Shown here piece after piece: positions 10,507-19,446 of a stretch of DNA of 64,000 bases. Position 1 is the first letter of the stretch, and each line of letters begins with the position of its first letter. The translations under genes and the position numbers were made by a program. The notes below the pieces were generated by a model. It was given only the letters and a program-made list of their open reading frames with translations, was not told where the DNA came from and did no database searches. Origin of the DNA: Acidocella sp. 20-57-95 (GTDB lineage: Bacteria > Pseudomonadota > Alphaproteobacteria > Acetobacterales > Acetobacteraceae); NCBI GenBank assembly GCA_002255575.1, contig NCAT01000006.1:1-64000 (forward strand), read 5' to 3'.

Positions 10507-11250
10507 CTAACGCCCACCCGATACATCCAGAATCGCTCCCGTAATATAAGACGCCGCATCGCTGAGCAAAAACATGATCGCCTCGGCGATTTCCTCTGGT
10601 TGCCCGGCCCGCCCGATCGGGGTTGCCGGACCCAGGCGCCTCGCGCGGTCCGCATCACCTGACTGCGCTTGAATTTCAGTATCAATCAAGCCAGGGCGAA
10701 CGGCATTAACCCGCACACCCTGCTTGCCAAGTTCCTTGGCCAAGCCAACGGTCAGCGTATCCACGGCGGCTTTGGCACCTGCGTAATCAACAAAGTCGAA
10801 AGGTGAGCCGAGTTTGGCCGCAATTGACGAAAGCAGCACCACGGAACCGCCCTTCCCGCCTTTATCAATCGGCATTCTGCGCGCCGCTTCGCGGGCACAA
10901 AAATACGCGCCCAGAATATTCACATCAAACATCCGCCGCAGCCTAGCGCTGTCAATCTCGGCCAATGGCAGGCTAGGGGCAATCATGCCGGCGTTGATCA
11001 CCACCCCATCCAGCCCGCCAAAAGCCCGCGTCGCGTGGTCGAACATGCCGATCACATCAGCTTCCACGGCTACATCACCAGGGATAATAATCGCTTTCCC
11101 GCCCGCTGCTCTCACCGCCTCCGCAGTGGCTTCGGCCGCGCCCACATTAGATACATAATTGACACCGACTGACCAGCCTTTTGCCCCGGCCAATAAAGCC
11201 GTCGCCCGGCCAATCCCCCGGCTAGCCCCGGTAATCAAGATCGATTTCAT
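10507..11250 (-). CDS. SDR family oxidoreductase
   Basis: A 247-residue classical short-chain dehydrogenase. The NAD(P)-binding motif is [15 protein letters not shown] occurs in VVINAGMI; the active-site serine is in [10 protein letters not shown] and the catalytic pair in DYAGAK (YxxxK). The C-terminal PGLIDTEIQ and [12 protein letters not shown] stretches are typical of the family. An ATG at 11250 with AAGG upstream was preferred over a TTG two codons earlier. It is followed at 16 bp by the glycosyltransferase-like gene and diverges from the UDP-glucuronate decarboxylase gene. A role in nucleotide-sugar modification is possible from context, but the subfamily is generic. Confidence 0.85.
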   Translation of the reverse strand: MKSILITGASRGIGRATALLAGAKGWSVGVNYVSNVGAAEATAEAVRAAGGKAIIIPGDVAVEADVIGMFDHATRAFGGLDGVVINAGMIAPSLPLAEIDSARLRRMFDVNILGAYFCAREAARRMPIDKGGKGGSVVLLSSIAAKLGSPFDFVDYAGAKAAVDTLTVGLAKELGKQGVRVNAVRPGLIDTEIQAQSGDADRARRLGPATPIGRAGQPEEIAEAIMFLLSDAASYITGAILDVSGGR

Positions 11251-11303
11251 GTTCAAAACCTTTTCATGTTAATCGCTTCCCAAGTCATAGCTTGGAGACC
11301 TCA

Positions 11304-12254
11304 GTGAGTTACACAAAAAAACGTATCCTTGTCACCGGTGGTGCCGGCTTTCTAGGCTCGCATCTTTGCGAGAGGCTGCTGACCGACGGACATGACGTGC
11401 TGGCCGTGGATAATTACTTCACTGGCCGGCGCGATAATGTGGCGCATTTGCTGAGCCATCCCAGCTTCGAGATCATGCGGCACGACGTAACGTTTCCACT
11501 CTACGTGGAGGTCGACGAGATCTATAATCTCGCCTGCCCGGCATCGCCCGTGCACTACCAGTTCGACCCCGTGCAAACCACCAAAGTGAGCGTTGTGGGC
11601 GCCATTAACATGCTGGGGTTAGCCAAACGCGTGAAGGCCAAGGTATTCCAAGCATCAACCTCGGAAGTATATGGCGACCCAACAGTGCATCCGCAAACCG
11701 AGGATTACCGCGGCAGCGTCAACCCCATCGGCCCGCGCGCTTGCTATGATGAGGGCAAGCGCTGTGCCGAGACGCTGTTTTTTGACTATCACCGTCAGCA
11801 TAAATTGCGCATCAAAGTGGCCCGCATTTTCAACACTTACGGCCCGCGGATGCACCCTAATGACGGCCGGGTCGTCTCCAACTTCATCGTCCAGGCATTA
11901 CGGGGTGAGGATATTACCATCTTCGGTGACGGCATGCAGACCCGCGCCTTCTGCTATGTGGATGACCTGATCGAAGGCTTTGTCCGCCTCATGGCGACCG
12001 GCGATGAAATCACCGGCCCCATCAACCTCGGCAATCCCCTTGAAATCCCGATGCTGCAACTGGCCGAGCGTGTGACCGCCCTAACCGGTGCCAAGTCTAA
12101 ACTGGTCTTCCGCCCCCTACCAGTCGATGACCCCATGCAACGCTGCCCGGATATTTCTAAAGCGAAGACGATATTGAAATGGCAACCTGCTATCGATTTA
12201 GATCACGGCCTGCGCTCAACAATTACCTATTTCAAGACGCTTTTTAGCGCCTGA
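11304..12254 (+). CDS. UDP-glucuronic acid decarboxylase (UDP-xylose synthase)
   Basis: A 316-residue extended SDR that oxidises, decarboxylates and re-reduces UDP-glucuronate to UDP-xylose. The NAD site is [14 protein letters not shown]. Family signatures include [31 protein letters not shown]-type catalytic YDEGK with the preceding NPIGPRA, and [10 protein letters not shown]. The GTG at 11304 is preferred over a TTG at 11292 because GGAG lies 6 nt upstream of the GTG. Its 3' end overlaps the convergent GSCFA gene by 11 bp. It would supply a pentose donor for the island's transferases; the UDP-glucose dehydrogenase needed upstream is not in the window. Confidence 0.92.
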   Translation: MSYTKKRILVTGGAGFLGSHLCERLLTDGHDVLAVDNYFTGRRDNVAHLLSHPSFEIMRHDVTFPLYVEVDEIYNLACPASPVHYQFDPVQTTKVSVVGAINMLGLAKRVKAKVFQASTSEVYGDPTVHPQTEDYRGSVNPIGPRACYDEGKRCAETLFFDYHRQHKLRIKVARIFNTYGPRMHPNDGRVVSNFIVQALRGEDITIFGDGMQTRAFCYVDDLIEGFVRLMATGDEITGPINLGNPLEIPMLQLAERVTALTGAKSKLVFRPLPVDDPMQRCPDISKAKTILKWQPAIDLDHGLRSTITYFKTLFSA

Positions 12255-14640
12255 GGGTGGCCTGGGCTTCAGACATCGCCAGCTTCGCCTGGTCCATCAC
12301 CTCCTCATCGCAAATGACTGCATTTTGTGTCTTAATACGCTCCATAGCTTTGGTCGGCGGCGGCATTGTCGGCTGCGCCACAGCGTTGGAGTCGCTATCA
12401 CGCATCGTATAATGCCGCATAAATAGCCGCATCACGTGCGCAACCCCAGCCTCCGTGACCTCGCGCCGGTCCGACTCATAATAGAAATTACCCGCATGTT
12501 GGCCGGTAATCACCTCATAGGACGGGAAGTAAGCAATCGAGTCCGGGTAGGCACGCTCAATCTCATCAGCCGCAGCCCGCAAAATAGACTTCGAGCAGAT
12601 CGTCGAGGTTAGCACACTGCGCGGCTCATAGGTTGCCACCAACGGCACTGGTGAGACGGTGAGAATAATGCGGATATGCGGGTTGCGCGCCCGCAAAATG
12701 GCGAAAGCCGCCAGCACATCCGCCACCACCTCGGCAACGTTAAAATTTTTGAATTCGTATTTCGAGTCGTCGAAAACGCCACCCGCAACCCCCGGGCATA
12801 TCGGGTACACCGCCCCGTCCAGCTTCGAGACCCAGCATTCAGTGAGCCCCAGGGTGAACACAAAATAATCGGCATTCTCTACGGCTTCACGAACCGCCTT
12901 GAAATGCGGCTGGCGCATCAGGCGCACTTCAGCCTCGGTTGAGAAAGGTTTAATTTCAATACGTGGCCGGAACGCATCCACATACCCATCTTTATACGGC
13001 CACACATCATCCGCCGGTTCAAACAAGCCATAAGCACGTTCTAGCAACTGCCGCCATTGCCGCGCGGTATAGACATTCCCATACCGGGCGGTGAACATCC
13101 CGTACCCCATCTGTGCGGCAATCGCTTCGGGCATCGCGGGGTGGTGCGTTTCCGAGACATAATACGTAAAACCACTATGCTTTAAATGCCGCGCAATATG
13201 CTGAGCAAAACAACTCCCCGCCGTCGCAATACGGTCCTGCGGCGTAATCAGAAACTTACCCTGCACCACCGGGTCCACCGCGCTCATCGCCCGGTTACTT
13301 ACCGAGGGCCGCCAGAAATTCTCATTTGGCAGCCCCGCATACGGGTTTTTCGCCTGGCGTTTTGGCTTGGTCGAATTTTCAGGCACCGCTGGCACAAACT
13401 CGCCTTTCGCAAAGGCCTCCACCATGCGGACCTGTGCGGCACCGTACCGGCTATTCGCATGTAGCCCATCGCCATGAAAAGCCGCTGCCAGCCCGCCATC
13501 TGCGGGGTCGATCGTCTCAGGCGGCGGCGGCAAAAATGGTACGCCATACTCCGCACACAGGTCTTTCACCACCCGCCACCACACCACCCAGGCCCGATAC
13601 CGCATCCCCGCCGGCGGCATGGAACTTTCCATCTCCAGCCTTATTTCCTCGGGCATATAGCGCACATACGCCTGGTCATCACTGATCGGCGGCGGCGGGC
13701 ACAGCATCACAACCGGCAACGCATATTTTTGGCCCAGGACTGGCAGCAGCCTTATCCACGGCCGCATCAGCTCCTGGTAGTCCATATAAACGGTCGCCGC
13801 CGGCAGCAATTCATGCTCCGGCACGGGCGGCGAGACCACCGGGTGCGGCAAATCCCCCGCATCGAGCAAAATATCAAACGGCTTAATATTATAGGCCCGG
13901 ATGGTGTTCATAATCTCCAGGCCGCTCATCATGGCCACCAGAATGGACGGCCGGTGCGCCGTCACCGCCTGGTCTAAATCCGCCAGGAACTCAGGATTAT
14001 AAATCTCAACACCATTTTCAAAATGCGAGAATGGCCGGTACCGGCCGATCATCTCGATCACACAGCACTCCAAACTGCCTGTTTGGCTCTCCTGCTGGGC
14101 GTCCTTGATAATTTTTGCGTGACTATGGCCGAACACCACGGCGCGGTTTGGCAGCGCGCGGGTTTTGGCGATGGTGGCCGGGCGGACGATAATTTCCATC
14201 GATATCAATGGCTTGCCATTAGGGCTTTCGCATAGCGCGCCCTCAATCGCCTCGATCACCACCGCAGACCCTGCAAACTTACCCACGCACACGCATTCCA
14301 GCGGCGGTTCGTGATGGCTGACCATACGCGCGGCTATGGCACGAATGCGGCCATTCAACCCGCGGCTTCCCACAAACACGCCACTACGAACCCACCCGCT
14401 GGGCACCCCGTCAAGCGTGACGGCCAGATATTCAAACTGGTAGGGCGAGGCCGGGTCTATCTGAACGCTGAACCCTTCAATGGTCCGCTCATCATCTGAG
14501 GGCACCCCACCGGCCAGGCTTTCGGTATTGGTCTCATCCCCCACCATGGAGCGATGGGTGGTAAGGCTTGCCGCCAGTTTAAGGCGGCCTGATGGGTCTT
14601 GAAACAAGCCCATTGGTCCGCCAGCCACCTGATTATCCAT
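12244..14640 (-). CDS. Large SGNH-hydrolase-like plus GSCFA-domain protein
   Basis: A 798-residue multidomain protein with no signal peptide. Residues about 68-106 resemble a ChW (clostridial hydrophobic W) repeat: [14 protein letters not shown], then IRAIAARM. Residues about 165-405 form an SGNH/GDSL-like domain, with [10 protein letters not shown] early and the catalytic-dyad-like [12 protein letters not shown] late. Residues about 440-745 are a GSCFA domain with its naming motif [13 protein letters not shown] (about 473-485), [10 protein letters not shown] and [15 protein letters not shown] proteins are found with polysaccharide genes and are thought to be esterases or acyl-modifying enzymes, unproven. 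The ATG at 14640 is preferred over the TTG one codon upstream. This may add or remove acyl groups on the island's glycan. Confidence 0.78.
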   Translation of the reverse strand: MDNQVAGGPMGLFQDPSGRLKLAASLTTHRSMVGDETNTESLAGGVPSDDERTIEGFSVQIDPASPYQFEYLAVTLDGVPSGWVRSGVFVGSRGLNGRIRAIAARMVSHHEPPLECVCVGKFAGSAVVIEAIEGALCESPNGKPLISMEIIVRPATIAKTRALPNRAVVFGHSHAKIIKDAQQESQTGSLECCVIEMIGRYRPFSHFENGVEIYNPEFLADLDQAVTAHRPSILVAMMSGLEIMNTIRAYNIKPFDILLDAGDLPHPVVSPPVPEHELLPAATVYMDYQELMRPWIRLLPVLGQKYALPVVMLCPPPPISDDQAYVRYMPEEIRLEMESSMPPAGMRYRAWVVWWRVVKDLCAEYGVPFLPPPPETIDPADGGLAAAFHGDGLHANSRYGAAQVRMVEAFAKGEFVPAVPENSTKPKRQAKNPYAGLPNENFWRPSVSNRAMSAVDPVVQGKFLITPQDRIATAGSCFAQHIARHLKHSGFTYYVSETHHPAMPEAIAAQMGYGMFTARYGNVYTARQWRQLLERAYGLFEPADDVWPYKDGYVDAFRPRIEIKPFSTEAEVRLMRQPHFKAVREAVENADYFVFTLGLTECWVSKLDGAVYPICPGVAGGVFDDSKYEFKNFNVAEVVADVLAAFAILRARNPHIRIILTVSPVPLVATYEPRSVLTSTICSKSILRAAADEIERAYPDSIAYFPSYEVITGQHAGNFYYESDRREVTEAGVAHVMRLFMRHYTMRDSDSNAVAQPTMPPPTKAMERIKTQNAVICDEEVMDQAKLAMSEAQATLRR

Positions 14641-15081
14641 CAATTCACCCGCAATTATATTAGTATATGATCTATGCTATTTCATAGGGATAGCGGCTTT
14701 GGCGGGGTGTGAGAATGGGGAAAATTCTGATGATTGAAACTGATGAAATCAGGGTAGAGACTCCGTGGTCATTGTTTATAACAACTCCGTCTTCTACTGT
14801 TACACAATTGAGACGACACATCGTACCAAGCCCTATGTCCTATTATAGCGCAAATATTTTTGACGCCTAATTGTTTACAGGGTCCGCACAGAAATCAAAC
14901 ACACAAATGGTAGCTCGAAAAAGTTACCTAACATCCACCAGCAGAACATCAAAATAAAAAAACTTTCCAGCAGCTATAAAGATATGCTTGAACATAAGCG
15001 CAAACTGGTCTTAAAAAAGTTCACAAGGACCTCCCACTATAGGGGTCAAGCCATGTACAACGGTGAAAATTGGACATTTAA
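14641..15081. other. AT-rich intergenic block without a secure gene
   Basis: This stretch is markedly AT-rich relative to the guaB and rlmE sides and marks the boundary to the AT-rich 15-16.9 kb block. It begins with the upstream region of the minus-strand GSCFA gene and ends at the ATG of the plus-strand nucleotide-sugar transferase. No tRNA, terminator hairpin or insertion-sequence end was seen. Two short open frames on the plus strand are described separately. Confidence 0.5.
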
Positions 15082-15085
15082 ATGA
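14715..15085 (+). pseudogene. Possible frameshifted small gene (two short open frames)
   Basis: An ATG at 14715 opens 51 codons (beginning MGKILMIETDEIRVETPW, ending SANIFDA) to a TAA at 14868. In another frame, 14864-15085 is open without a stop for 73 codons (for example VRTEIKHTNG and MLEHKRKLVLKKF). It ends in a TGA that overlaps the ATG of the next gene by 4 bp (ATGA), the spacing used by coupled genes in this window. Read together they could be one gene of about 120 residues broken by a frameshift. I do not recognise either part, and AT-rich DNA opens frames by chance less often than GC-rich but still does so. Low confidence. Confidence 0.25.
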
Positions 15086-16047
15086 GTGAAAAAATTAAGC
15101 TTCATTGTATGTATACAACAAATTTTGAGCCGATGCTGATACGCTTTCTTTCAGGCTTAGAAGACATAACCGATATCAATATTAATAATCTATCCGAGCT
15201 ACAGAAGCAGATTTCAGGGCTCGGTGGAGGGCATAATTTGTGGTTGTTTAAGATCAATTTATTGTGCGATTTAGCTGACCCCTCGAAAAACAAAACAGAC
15301 ATTATAAATCTAATCACAGATATTGATCTCGCAATATATGGGCCTCTAAAGCCAACTATATCCGAGTTTCTTCAGACAAACGACATTGTCTTTCAATCCG
15401 AATTTAACCAAGGCACTGAGGCCAATATCGGTGTCATTGCTTTCCGAGCCTCAGAAAAAGTTTTATATTTCTGGTCCATCGTTAAAAGTATAATTGAATC
15501 CGAAAAAATTTGGGACCAAAAAGCTGTTAATATGGTGATAGCCCGCACCTCCGAGTCAGAGTTTTCGGAAATAAAAACATCTTTGTTACCTCCGAAGATT
15601 TGGGCTTTTTCTCAATCTAGACAGCTAGGGTTTGCAAATTGCCATAACGTAATTCTTCATCATGCCAATTGTGTTGAGAATTTGTTGGGAAAGTGGTTAC
15701 AATTAAACGAATTCAGCCACATTTTTCGGAGAGACTACTCAAACCAAATATATGCGTTACAGCAGGTATTAAGAAAATATAAAGAAATTGAATGGACTTT
15801 TGGAAGTTTATCATTATCAGAGCCGTACGGTACGCTTAAATTGAGTACTAACGGCGAGTTAATCGGGTACAGTCACGAAAATGAAGTCAGGCTAGAAGCT
15901 ACCCAAAGCGGCCTTTATTTTGTAAATGGCTCAGGAGACTGCACGACTTATTTTAGCGAATTTTATTACGATCCAATTCGTGGAAAGCTTCTGTGCGTTG
16001 GGCGAGCTATGCAAGAAGGAATCTATCATTACTTATTTTCGAGTTAA
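15082..16047 (+). CDS. Nucleotide-diphospho-sugar transferase with C-terminal accessory module
   Basis: A 321-residue protein. Residues 1-205 look like a GT-A-type nucleotide-diphospho-sugar transferase: LWLFKINLL, then ITDIDLAIYGPLKP with a DxD-like pair at residues 80 and 82, ANIGVIAFRAS, and WDQKAVNMVIAR (the conserved DQ element). Residues about 238-318 are a separate module (WTFG, GTLKLSTNGELIG, HENE, GLYF, CTTYF, IYHYL). It aligns with the N-terminal module of the two DUF707 proteins at 7-9 kb. Base composition is clearly more AT-rich than the housekeeping genes, suggesting separate acquisition. Donor and acceptor are unknown. Confidence 0.65.
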   Translation: MSEKIKLHCMYTTNFEPMLIRFLSGLEDITDININNLSELQKQISGLGGGHNLWLFKINLLCDLADPSKNKTDIINLITDIDLAIYGPLKPTISEFLQTNDIVFQSEFNQGTEANIGVIAFRASEKVLYFWSIVKSIIESEKIWDQKAVNMVIARTSESEFSEIKTSLLPPKIWAFSQSRQLGFANCHNVILHHANCVENLLGKWLQLNEFSHIFRRDYSNQIYALQQVLRKYKEIEWTFGSLSLSEPYGTLKLSTNGELIGYSHENEVRLEATQSGLYFVNGSGDCTTYFSEFYYDPIRGKLLCVGRAMQEGIYHYLFSS

Positions 16048-16114
16048 TATTTCCTAAAAACTACTGAAATAAAATGTAAATAATGGAACAAGTAAAAAGA
16101 ACCTCTGAAAATCG

Positions 16115-16819
16115 TTAGATTCCGAGAATTTCAACTCGGAGTTGCTGATGAATTGGTACGACACCAGTATATTTGAAACTGACATTATATTTTTTTACAA
16201 ATTCAGTCCATGCTCTATATTCATGATGTCGCCAACCTGGATAATTTAGATACTCATCAAAAACGATTATAGTTCCAGGTATAATGTTGTTCTTTAACGT
16301 CTCTAAAATTGTAACCGTCGATGAGTACAAATCACAATCAATGTGTATAAAGGATATTGGCTCGCGGTTCCTGACAATAAAACTGGGCAATGTTTGGTCG
16401 AAAAGGCCAATCACTAACTCTGCATTCGGAAGCGTCTCTGGTGGTTGCTGTGCAAAAGCGCCAGCTGCGTAACCTTCCCTCCAGTTTTCTGGCAAACCAT
16501 TGAAGCTGTCAAAACCGTACACCTTACCAGGGTAAGTTTCAGCTATAATTCGCAAAGTGCGTCCAGTGGCCACCCCAAATTCTAAAAACAACCCACCTTT
16601 CCGGGCAGATACAACCGAGTCCCGAAGTAATGCATCATCAGAATTGAACCTTGGAACATTCATCAAATACTCGCTAGCAAAGAGCGCTGAATCAATGCTC
16701 GCTACTAAAGCAGATAATTGATCATAGTCAAAAGTATCGCCAGCACTTTTGAGAAGAATTTTTGCTAACGATGGAGCTAATTTTAGTGATAATTCATCGA
16801 AATCTAAATTGCCGAACAT
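16115..16819 (-). CDS. TylF/MycF-type SAM-dependent O-methyltransferase
   Basis: A 234-residue class I methyltransferase of the TylF (macrocin O-methyltransferase) family, which methylates sugar hydroxyls using Mg2+. The SAM site is LFLEFGVATGRTLRII; the acidic loop VYGFDSFNGLPENW and the metal-binding HIDCDLYSSTVTILE and IVFDEYLNYPGWR are intact. The ATG at 16819 has GAGG 7 nt upstream and is preferred over a TTG one codon earlier. It sits among glycosyltransferase-like genes, so methylation of a glycan residue is the natural inference. The coding sequence shares the AT-rich composition of its plus-strand neighbour. Confidence 0.82.
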   Translation of the reverse strand: MFGNLDFDELSLKLAPSLAKILLKSAGDTFDYDQLSALVASIDSALFASEYLMNVPRFNSDDALLRDSVVSARKGGLFLEFGVATGRTLRIIAETYPGKVYGFDSFNGLPENWREGYAAGAFAQQPPETLPNAELVIGLFDQTLPSFIVRNREPISFIHIDCDLYSSTVTILETLKNNIIPGTIIVFDEYLNYPGWRHHEYRAWTEFVKKYNVSFKYTGVVPIHQQLRVEILGI

Positions 16820-16884
16820 CAAAAAACCTCATTTTTGGTAACTTAGCACATCGTACCGATACATTGAACAGAAAAAACTTAAAA

Positions 16885-17721
16885 CTACTCACAAGCATTC
16901 CGGGCGAACGTCAGGTTAGGCACAGCCCGGAATCGCAACCCTGGGGTTTCAAGCTGCTTTTGAATAATAAAACTACCCAACAACCGCTCAGAGATATGCC
17001 CCCAGATGCGGCTTGGCGCATCTGGGAATTTACGCTCCAAACCTAAAAGAACTGGAAAAATACTATCCATATATTCAACGAACAATTCTGAGCGCATGAT
17101 ATACATGTTCAAATACCCGGACCATCCGGCGACAAAGTCAAGCACATTCCGCACGCGCGAATATGGGTACGAAGTCGCCAAAACCTGCTTCATCTCCGCC
17201 CAAAGGTAAGACCCGTCCGGGTGACACCAGGCATAATTATCCTCAACCAATTCAAAAATCGGTAGCGTGTAAATAACATCATAGCTCTTCACCCAGTTTT
17301 TAACGGCCATAATCTCGTCCGCCACCAGCGAACGCCGCATCGCCATAATCATCTGATAGGTAGAAGCCTCATCCACCCCAACCATATAACCATGCGGGTC
17401 GGCGGTAATCCGGTCGCGAATGACCTCTAATTCCGGGTAGCGCGCCTTCAGCGCATCAATCCCAAGCGGGTCAATATTAAACAACCGCCGATAATGCTCG
17501 AATCCCACATAGTCATATTGCGAAATTTCATTCTGCCAGATGTAATATTGATGCCTGAGTTCACAAAATTTCTGTGCACTGGCAATATTTTTGCCCCCCA
17601 TATCCGTCAGTATGCCGCTGCCGGGTTCCGGTACCATCCCTGACACGAAGCTCTGAAATAACTCAGTATCAATCACATGCGGCGGGCGAACATGATTGCA
17701 GGAAAAAATCTTAACCTTCAT
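16885..17721 (-). CDS. DUF4422 glycosyltransferase-like protein (copy A)
   Basis: A 278-residue protein of the DUF4422 family, common in capsule and exopolysaccharide loci and considered glycosyltransferase-like. Markers are the N-terminal MKVKIFSCNH, the central CELRHQYYIWQNEISQYDYV and GFEHYRRLFNID, and the later YAWCHPDGSYLWAEM and NMYIMRSELFVEYMDSIFPVL. The ATG at 17721 lies 2 bp after the stop of the upstream paralogue; a TTG four codons earlier would overlap it. A two-gene translational unit is likely. Specific donor and acceptor cannot be read from sequence. Confidence 0.8.
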   Translation of the reverse strand: MKVKIFSCNHVRPPHVIDTELFQSFVSGMVPEPGSGILTDMGGKNIASAQKFCELRHQYYIWQNEISQYDYVGFEHYRRLFNIDPLGIDALKARYPELEVIRDRITADPHGYMVGVDEASTYQMIMAMRRSLVADEIMAVKNWVKSYDVIYTLPIFELVEDNYAWCHPDGSYLWAEMKQVLATSYPYSRVRNVLDFVAGWSGYLNMYIMRSELFVEYMDSIFPVLLGLERKFPDAPSRIWGHISERLLGSFIIQKQLETPGLRFRAVPNLTFARNACE

Positions 17722-17723
17722 GC

Positions 17724-18659
17724 TCAATCCCAATCCCGGTCTTCAAGCCAGCCATTATTCATAAAATGGCCTTCAGCCGAACCGCCGGAAGCCGCCACGT
17801 CCGCGTTGATCCCCATATAATTCTCAACATTGAACCCTTCCGGCACAGCGGTCGGCTGCGATTTTGGCACCACATGCAACAAAGGCACTTCCGTTTTACG
17901 GAACAGCGCATTCGCGTACGACGTATACCGCAAATACACACCTAATAATTTTTCAAATAAGAACCGGATCGCATATTGGTTCAAACCGGGAAATTTAATC
18001 CTGAATTCAAAAAAACTAGTGAACGCCGCATCCGCGAACGCTGCGAATAAATCCGCGCGCATGATGAATGAATTATGCCATGGCCAAAAATCAATTGTAA
18101 AAAAATGCTCTGGAATACGCTGAAATATACCCGTATTGCGGGCGATAGCGACAAAGTCGTCCCAGGTAGGGTCTAAATGCACCAGTCGAAACCGGTCAGC
18201 CCGGCCATTGCCAACCTGCGGCACCACAATATCCGCACGCTCAATCCAGCGGGCGAGCCGTGCTTTGTCAGCGTCATTAAAGGCGACCCGCGTTGCTTCA
18301 TAGTCTTTCAGCACTGCCGCCGTAATATCAAAACGTGACCGATTCCAATCACGAGCAAATTTTTCACGCAAAGCAAAGATATCAGGGTAGCTCTCTCGCA
18401 GTCGTACCGTTTCCAGAATATCAATAAACATCGGCCGGGCAGCATTTTCAAAGCCGATATAATCAAAGTTGCTCGCATTTTGTAACGCATAATACTGGCA
18501 AGCGATCGGCCCCCAGCTTCGCGGCCCTTGGCCATTTAAAACACTGAAATCATCGCGTTCAGGCGGCGGATTAAAAATAGAAAACACCTCTTCATAGACC
18601 GGAATATCACCCATGAGAGACCGTTTTTCCGAAAGATAAGAATAAATAATAAGCTTCAT
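17724..18659 (-). CDS. DUF4422 glycosyltransferase-like protein with C-terminal NPDV-type motif (copy B)
   Basis: A 311-residue paralogue of the next gene. It has MKLIIYSYLSEKR, ACQYYALQNASNFDYIGFEN (the DUF4422 core), HFFTIDFWPWHNSFIMRADLF and LGVYLRYTSYANALFRK. The last 36 residues (about 276-311) add FNVENYMGINADVAASG followed by GHFMNNGWLEDRDW. This matches the short F-D-x-x-x-Y-x-x-x-N-P-D-V ... H-x-x-x-x-G-x-x-E-x-R element seen on many bacterial glycan enzymes. The core shows one notable divergence: the HYRR of copy A is replaced by NAAR, so the two copies may differ in activity. ATG start at 18659. Confidence 0.78.
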   Translation of the reverse strand: MKLIIYSYLSEKRSLMGDIPVYEEVFSIFNPPPERDDFSVLNGQGPRSWGPIACQYYALQNASNFDYIGFENAARPMFIDILETVRLRESYPDIFALREKFARDWNRSRFDITAAVLKDYEATRVAFNDADKARLARWIERADIVVPQVGNGRADRFRLVHLDPTWDDFVAIARNTGIFQRIPEHFFTIDFWPWHNSFIMRADLFAAFADAAFTSFFEFRIKFPGLNQYAIRFLFEKLLGVYLRYTSYANALFRKTEVPLLHVVPKSQPTAVPEGFNVENYMGINADVAASGGSAEGHFMNNGWLEDRDWD

Positions 18660-18666
18660 GGTGTCA

Positions 18667-18756
18667 TTATTTCTTCAAAAACCGCCGTCTAAAATAAAAC
18701 ATCAGCATGATGGCAAAAGATAACGCTAGGGTAAGGAGAAAGCGCAGACCTGTCAA
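18667..18756 (-). CDS. Possible small membrane peptide just 3' of rlmE
   Basis: The frame of rlmE stays open past its TAG stop (18775-18777) for 36 further codons to a TAA at 18667. It encodes a hydrophobic stretch (FLLTLALSFAIMLMFYF) followed by a basic end (RRRFLKK). A TTG at 18756 would give a 29-residue single-pass peptide with a positive-inside C-terminus. No good ribosome binding site is visible. It could be a small protein, a rare readthrough extension, or chance. A transmembrane-plus-basic pattern is suggestive but weak evidence. Confidence 0.25.
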   Translation of the reverse strand: MTGLRFLLTLALSFAIMLMFYFRRRFLKK

Positions 18757-18774
18757 AAACTTTACGGCGCTCGT

Positions 18775-19446
18775 CTACTCTGGCCGAAACCCCGTCGCCA
18801 CCACATACATCTCCTTGGAATCCTTCCGGCTCGCCGGCGGCTTGGCGTGCCGCACGGTGCGGAAGCGCAGTTTCAGCTTGTTCAGCATCCCACGCTCAGC
18901 CCCGCCCTGGAAAAGCTTCGCCACAAAAGCCCCACCAGGGTCCAGTACCTGGGTGGCAAAATCCAGCGCCAGCTCAGCCAGGGCCATAATGCGAATATGG
19001 TCGGTCGCCACATGGCCGGTGGTGTTCGGCGCCATGTCCGAGAGCACCAGGTCCGCCCCGCCGCCGAGCAATTCTTTCAAGCGAATATCCATGCCTTCAG
19101 CCATGAAGTCGCCTTCAATCAAGTCCGCCCCGGCAATCGGAATAATCGGCAGTAAATCAATGCCCACCACCTTCACCGCCCCACGCGCCAGGGCCACTTG
19201 GGTCCAGCCGCCAGGGGCAGCCCCTAAATCCACCACCCGGGCATCCTTGGGCAAGAAATGGTACTTATCGTCCAACTCCAGCAACTTAAACGCCGCGCGT
19301 GAACGGTAGCCCTGGGTTTTGGCAGCCTGCACATAGGGGTCGTTCAATTGGCGCGAGAGCCAGCGCTGCGAGGATGGTGCCAGTTTGCGCGCGTTTTTCA
19401 GCCGCACCGCATCGCGGCGCGCCGGTATTACAGGATCGTTGGTCAT
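18775..19446 (-). CDS. rlmE: 23S rRNA (uridine-2'-O)-methyltransferase RlmE
   Basis: A 223-residue FtsJ/RrmJ-family enzyme that 2'-O-methylates U2552 of 23S rRNA in the large subunit. The catalytic K-D-K-E tetrad is placed in SRAAFKLLELDDKY, LVLSDMAPNTTGH and FVAKLFQGG. The SAM-binding motif VVDLGAAPGGWTQVAL is intact. The N-terminal arginine-rich SSQRWLSRQLNDPYV is family-typical. The start ATG overlaps the stop of the ppx gene by 4 bp (ATGA). This is the normal alphaproteobacterial ppx-rlmE pairing and marks the right edge of the glycan island. Confidence 0.94.
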   Translation of the reverse strand: MTNDPVIPARRDAVRLKNARKLAPSSQRWLSRQLNDPYVQAAKTQGYRSRAAFKLLELDDKYHFLPKDARVVDLGAAPGGWTQVALARGAVKVVGIDLLPIIPIAGADLIEGDFMAEGMDIRLKELLGGGADLVLSDMAPNTTGHVATDHIRIMALAELALDFATQVLDPGGAFVAKLFQGGAERGMLNKLKLRFRTVRHAKPPASRKDSKEMYVVATGFRPE

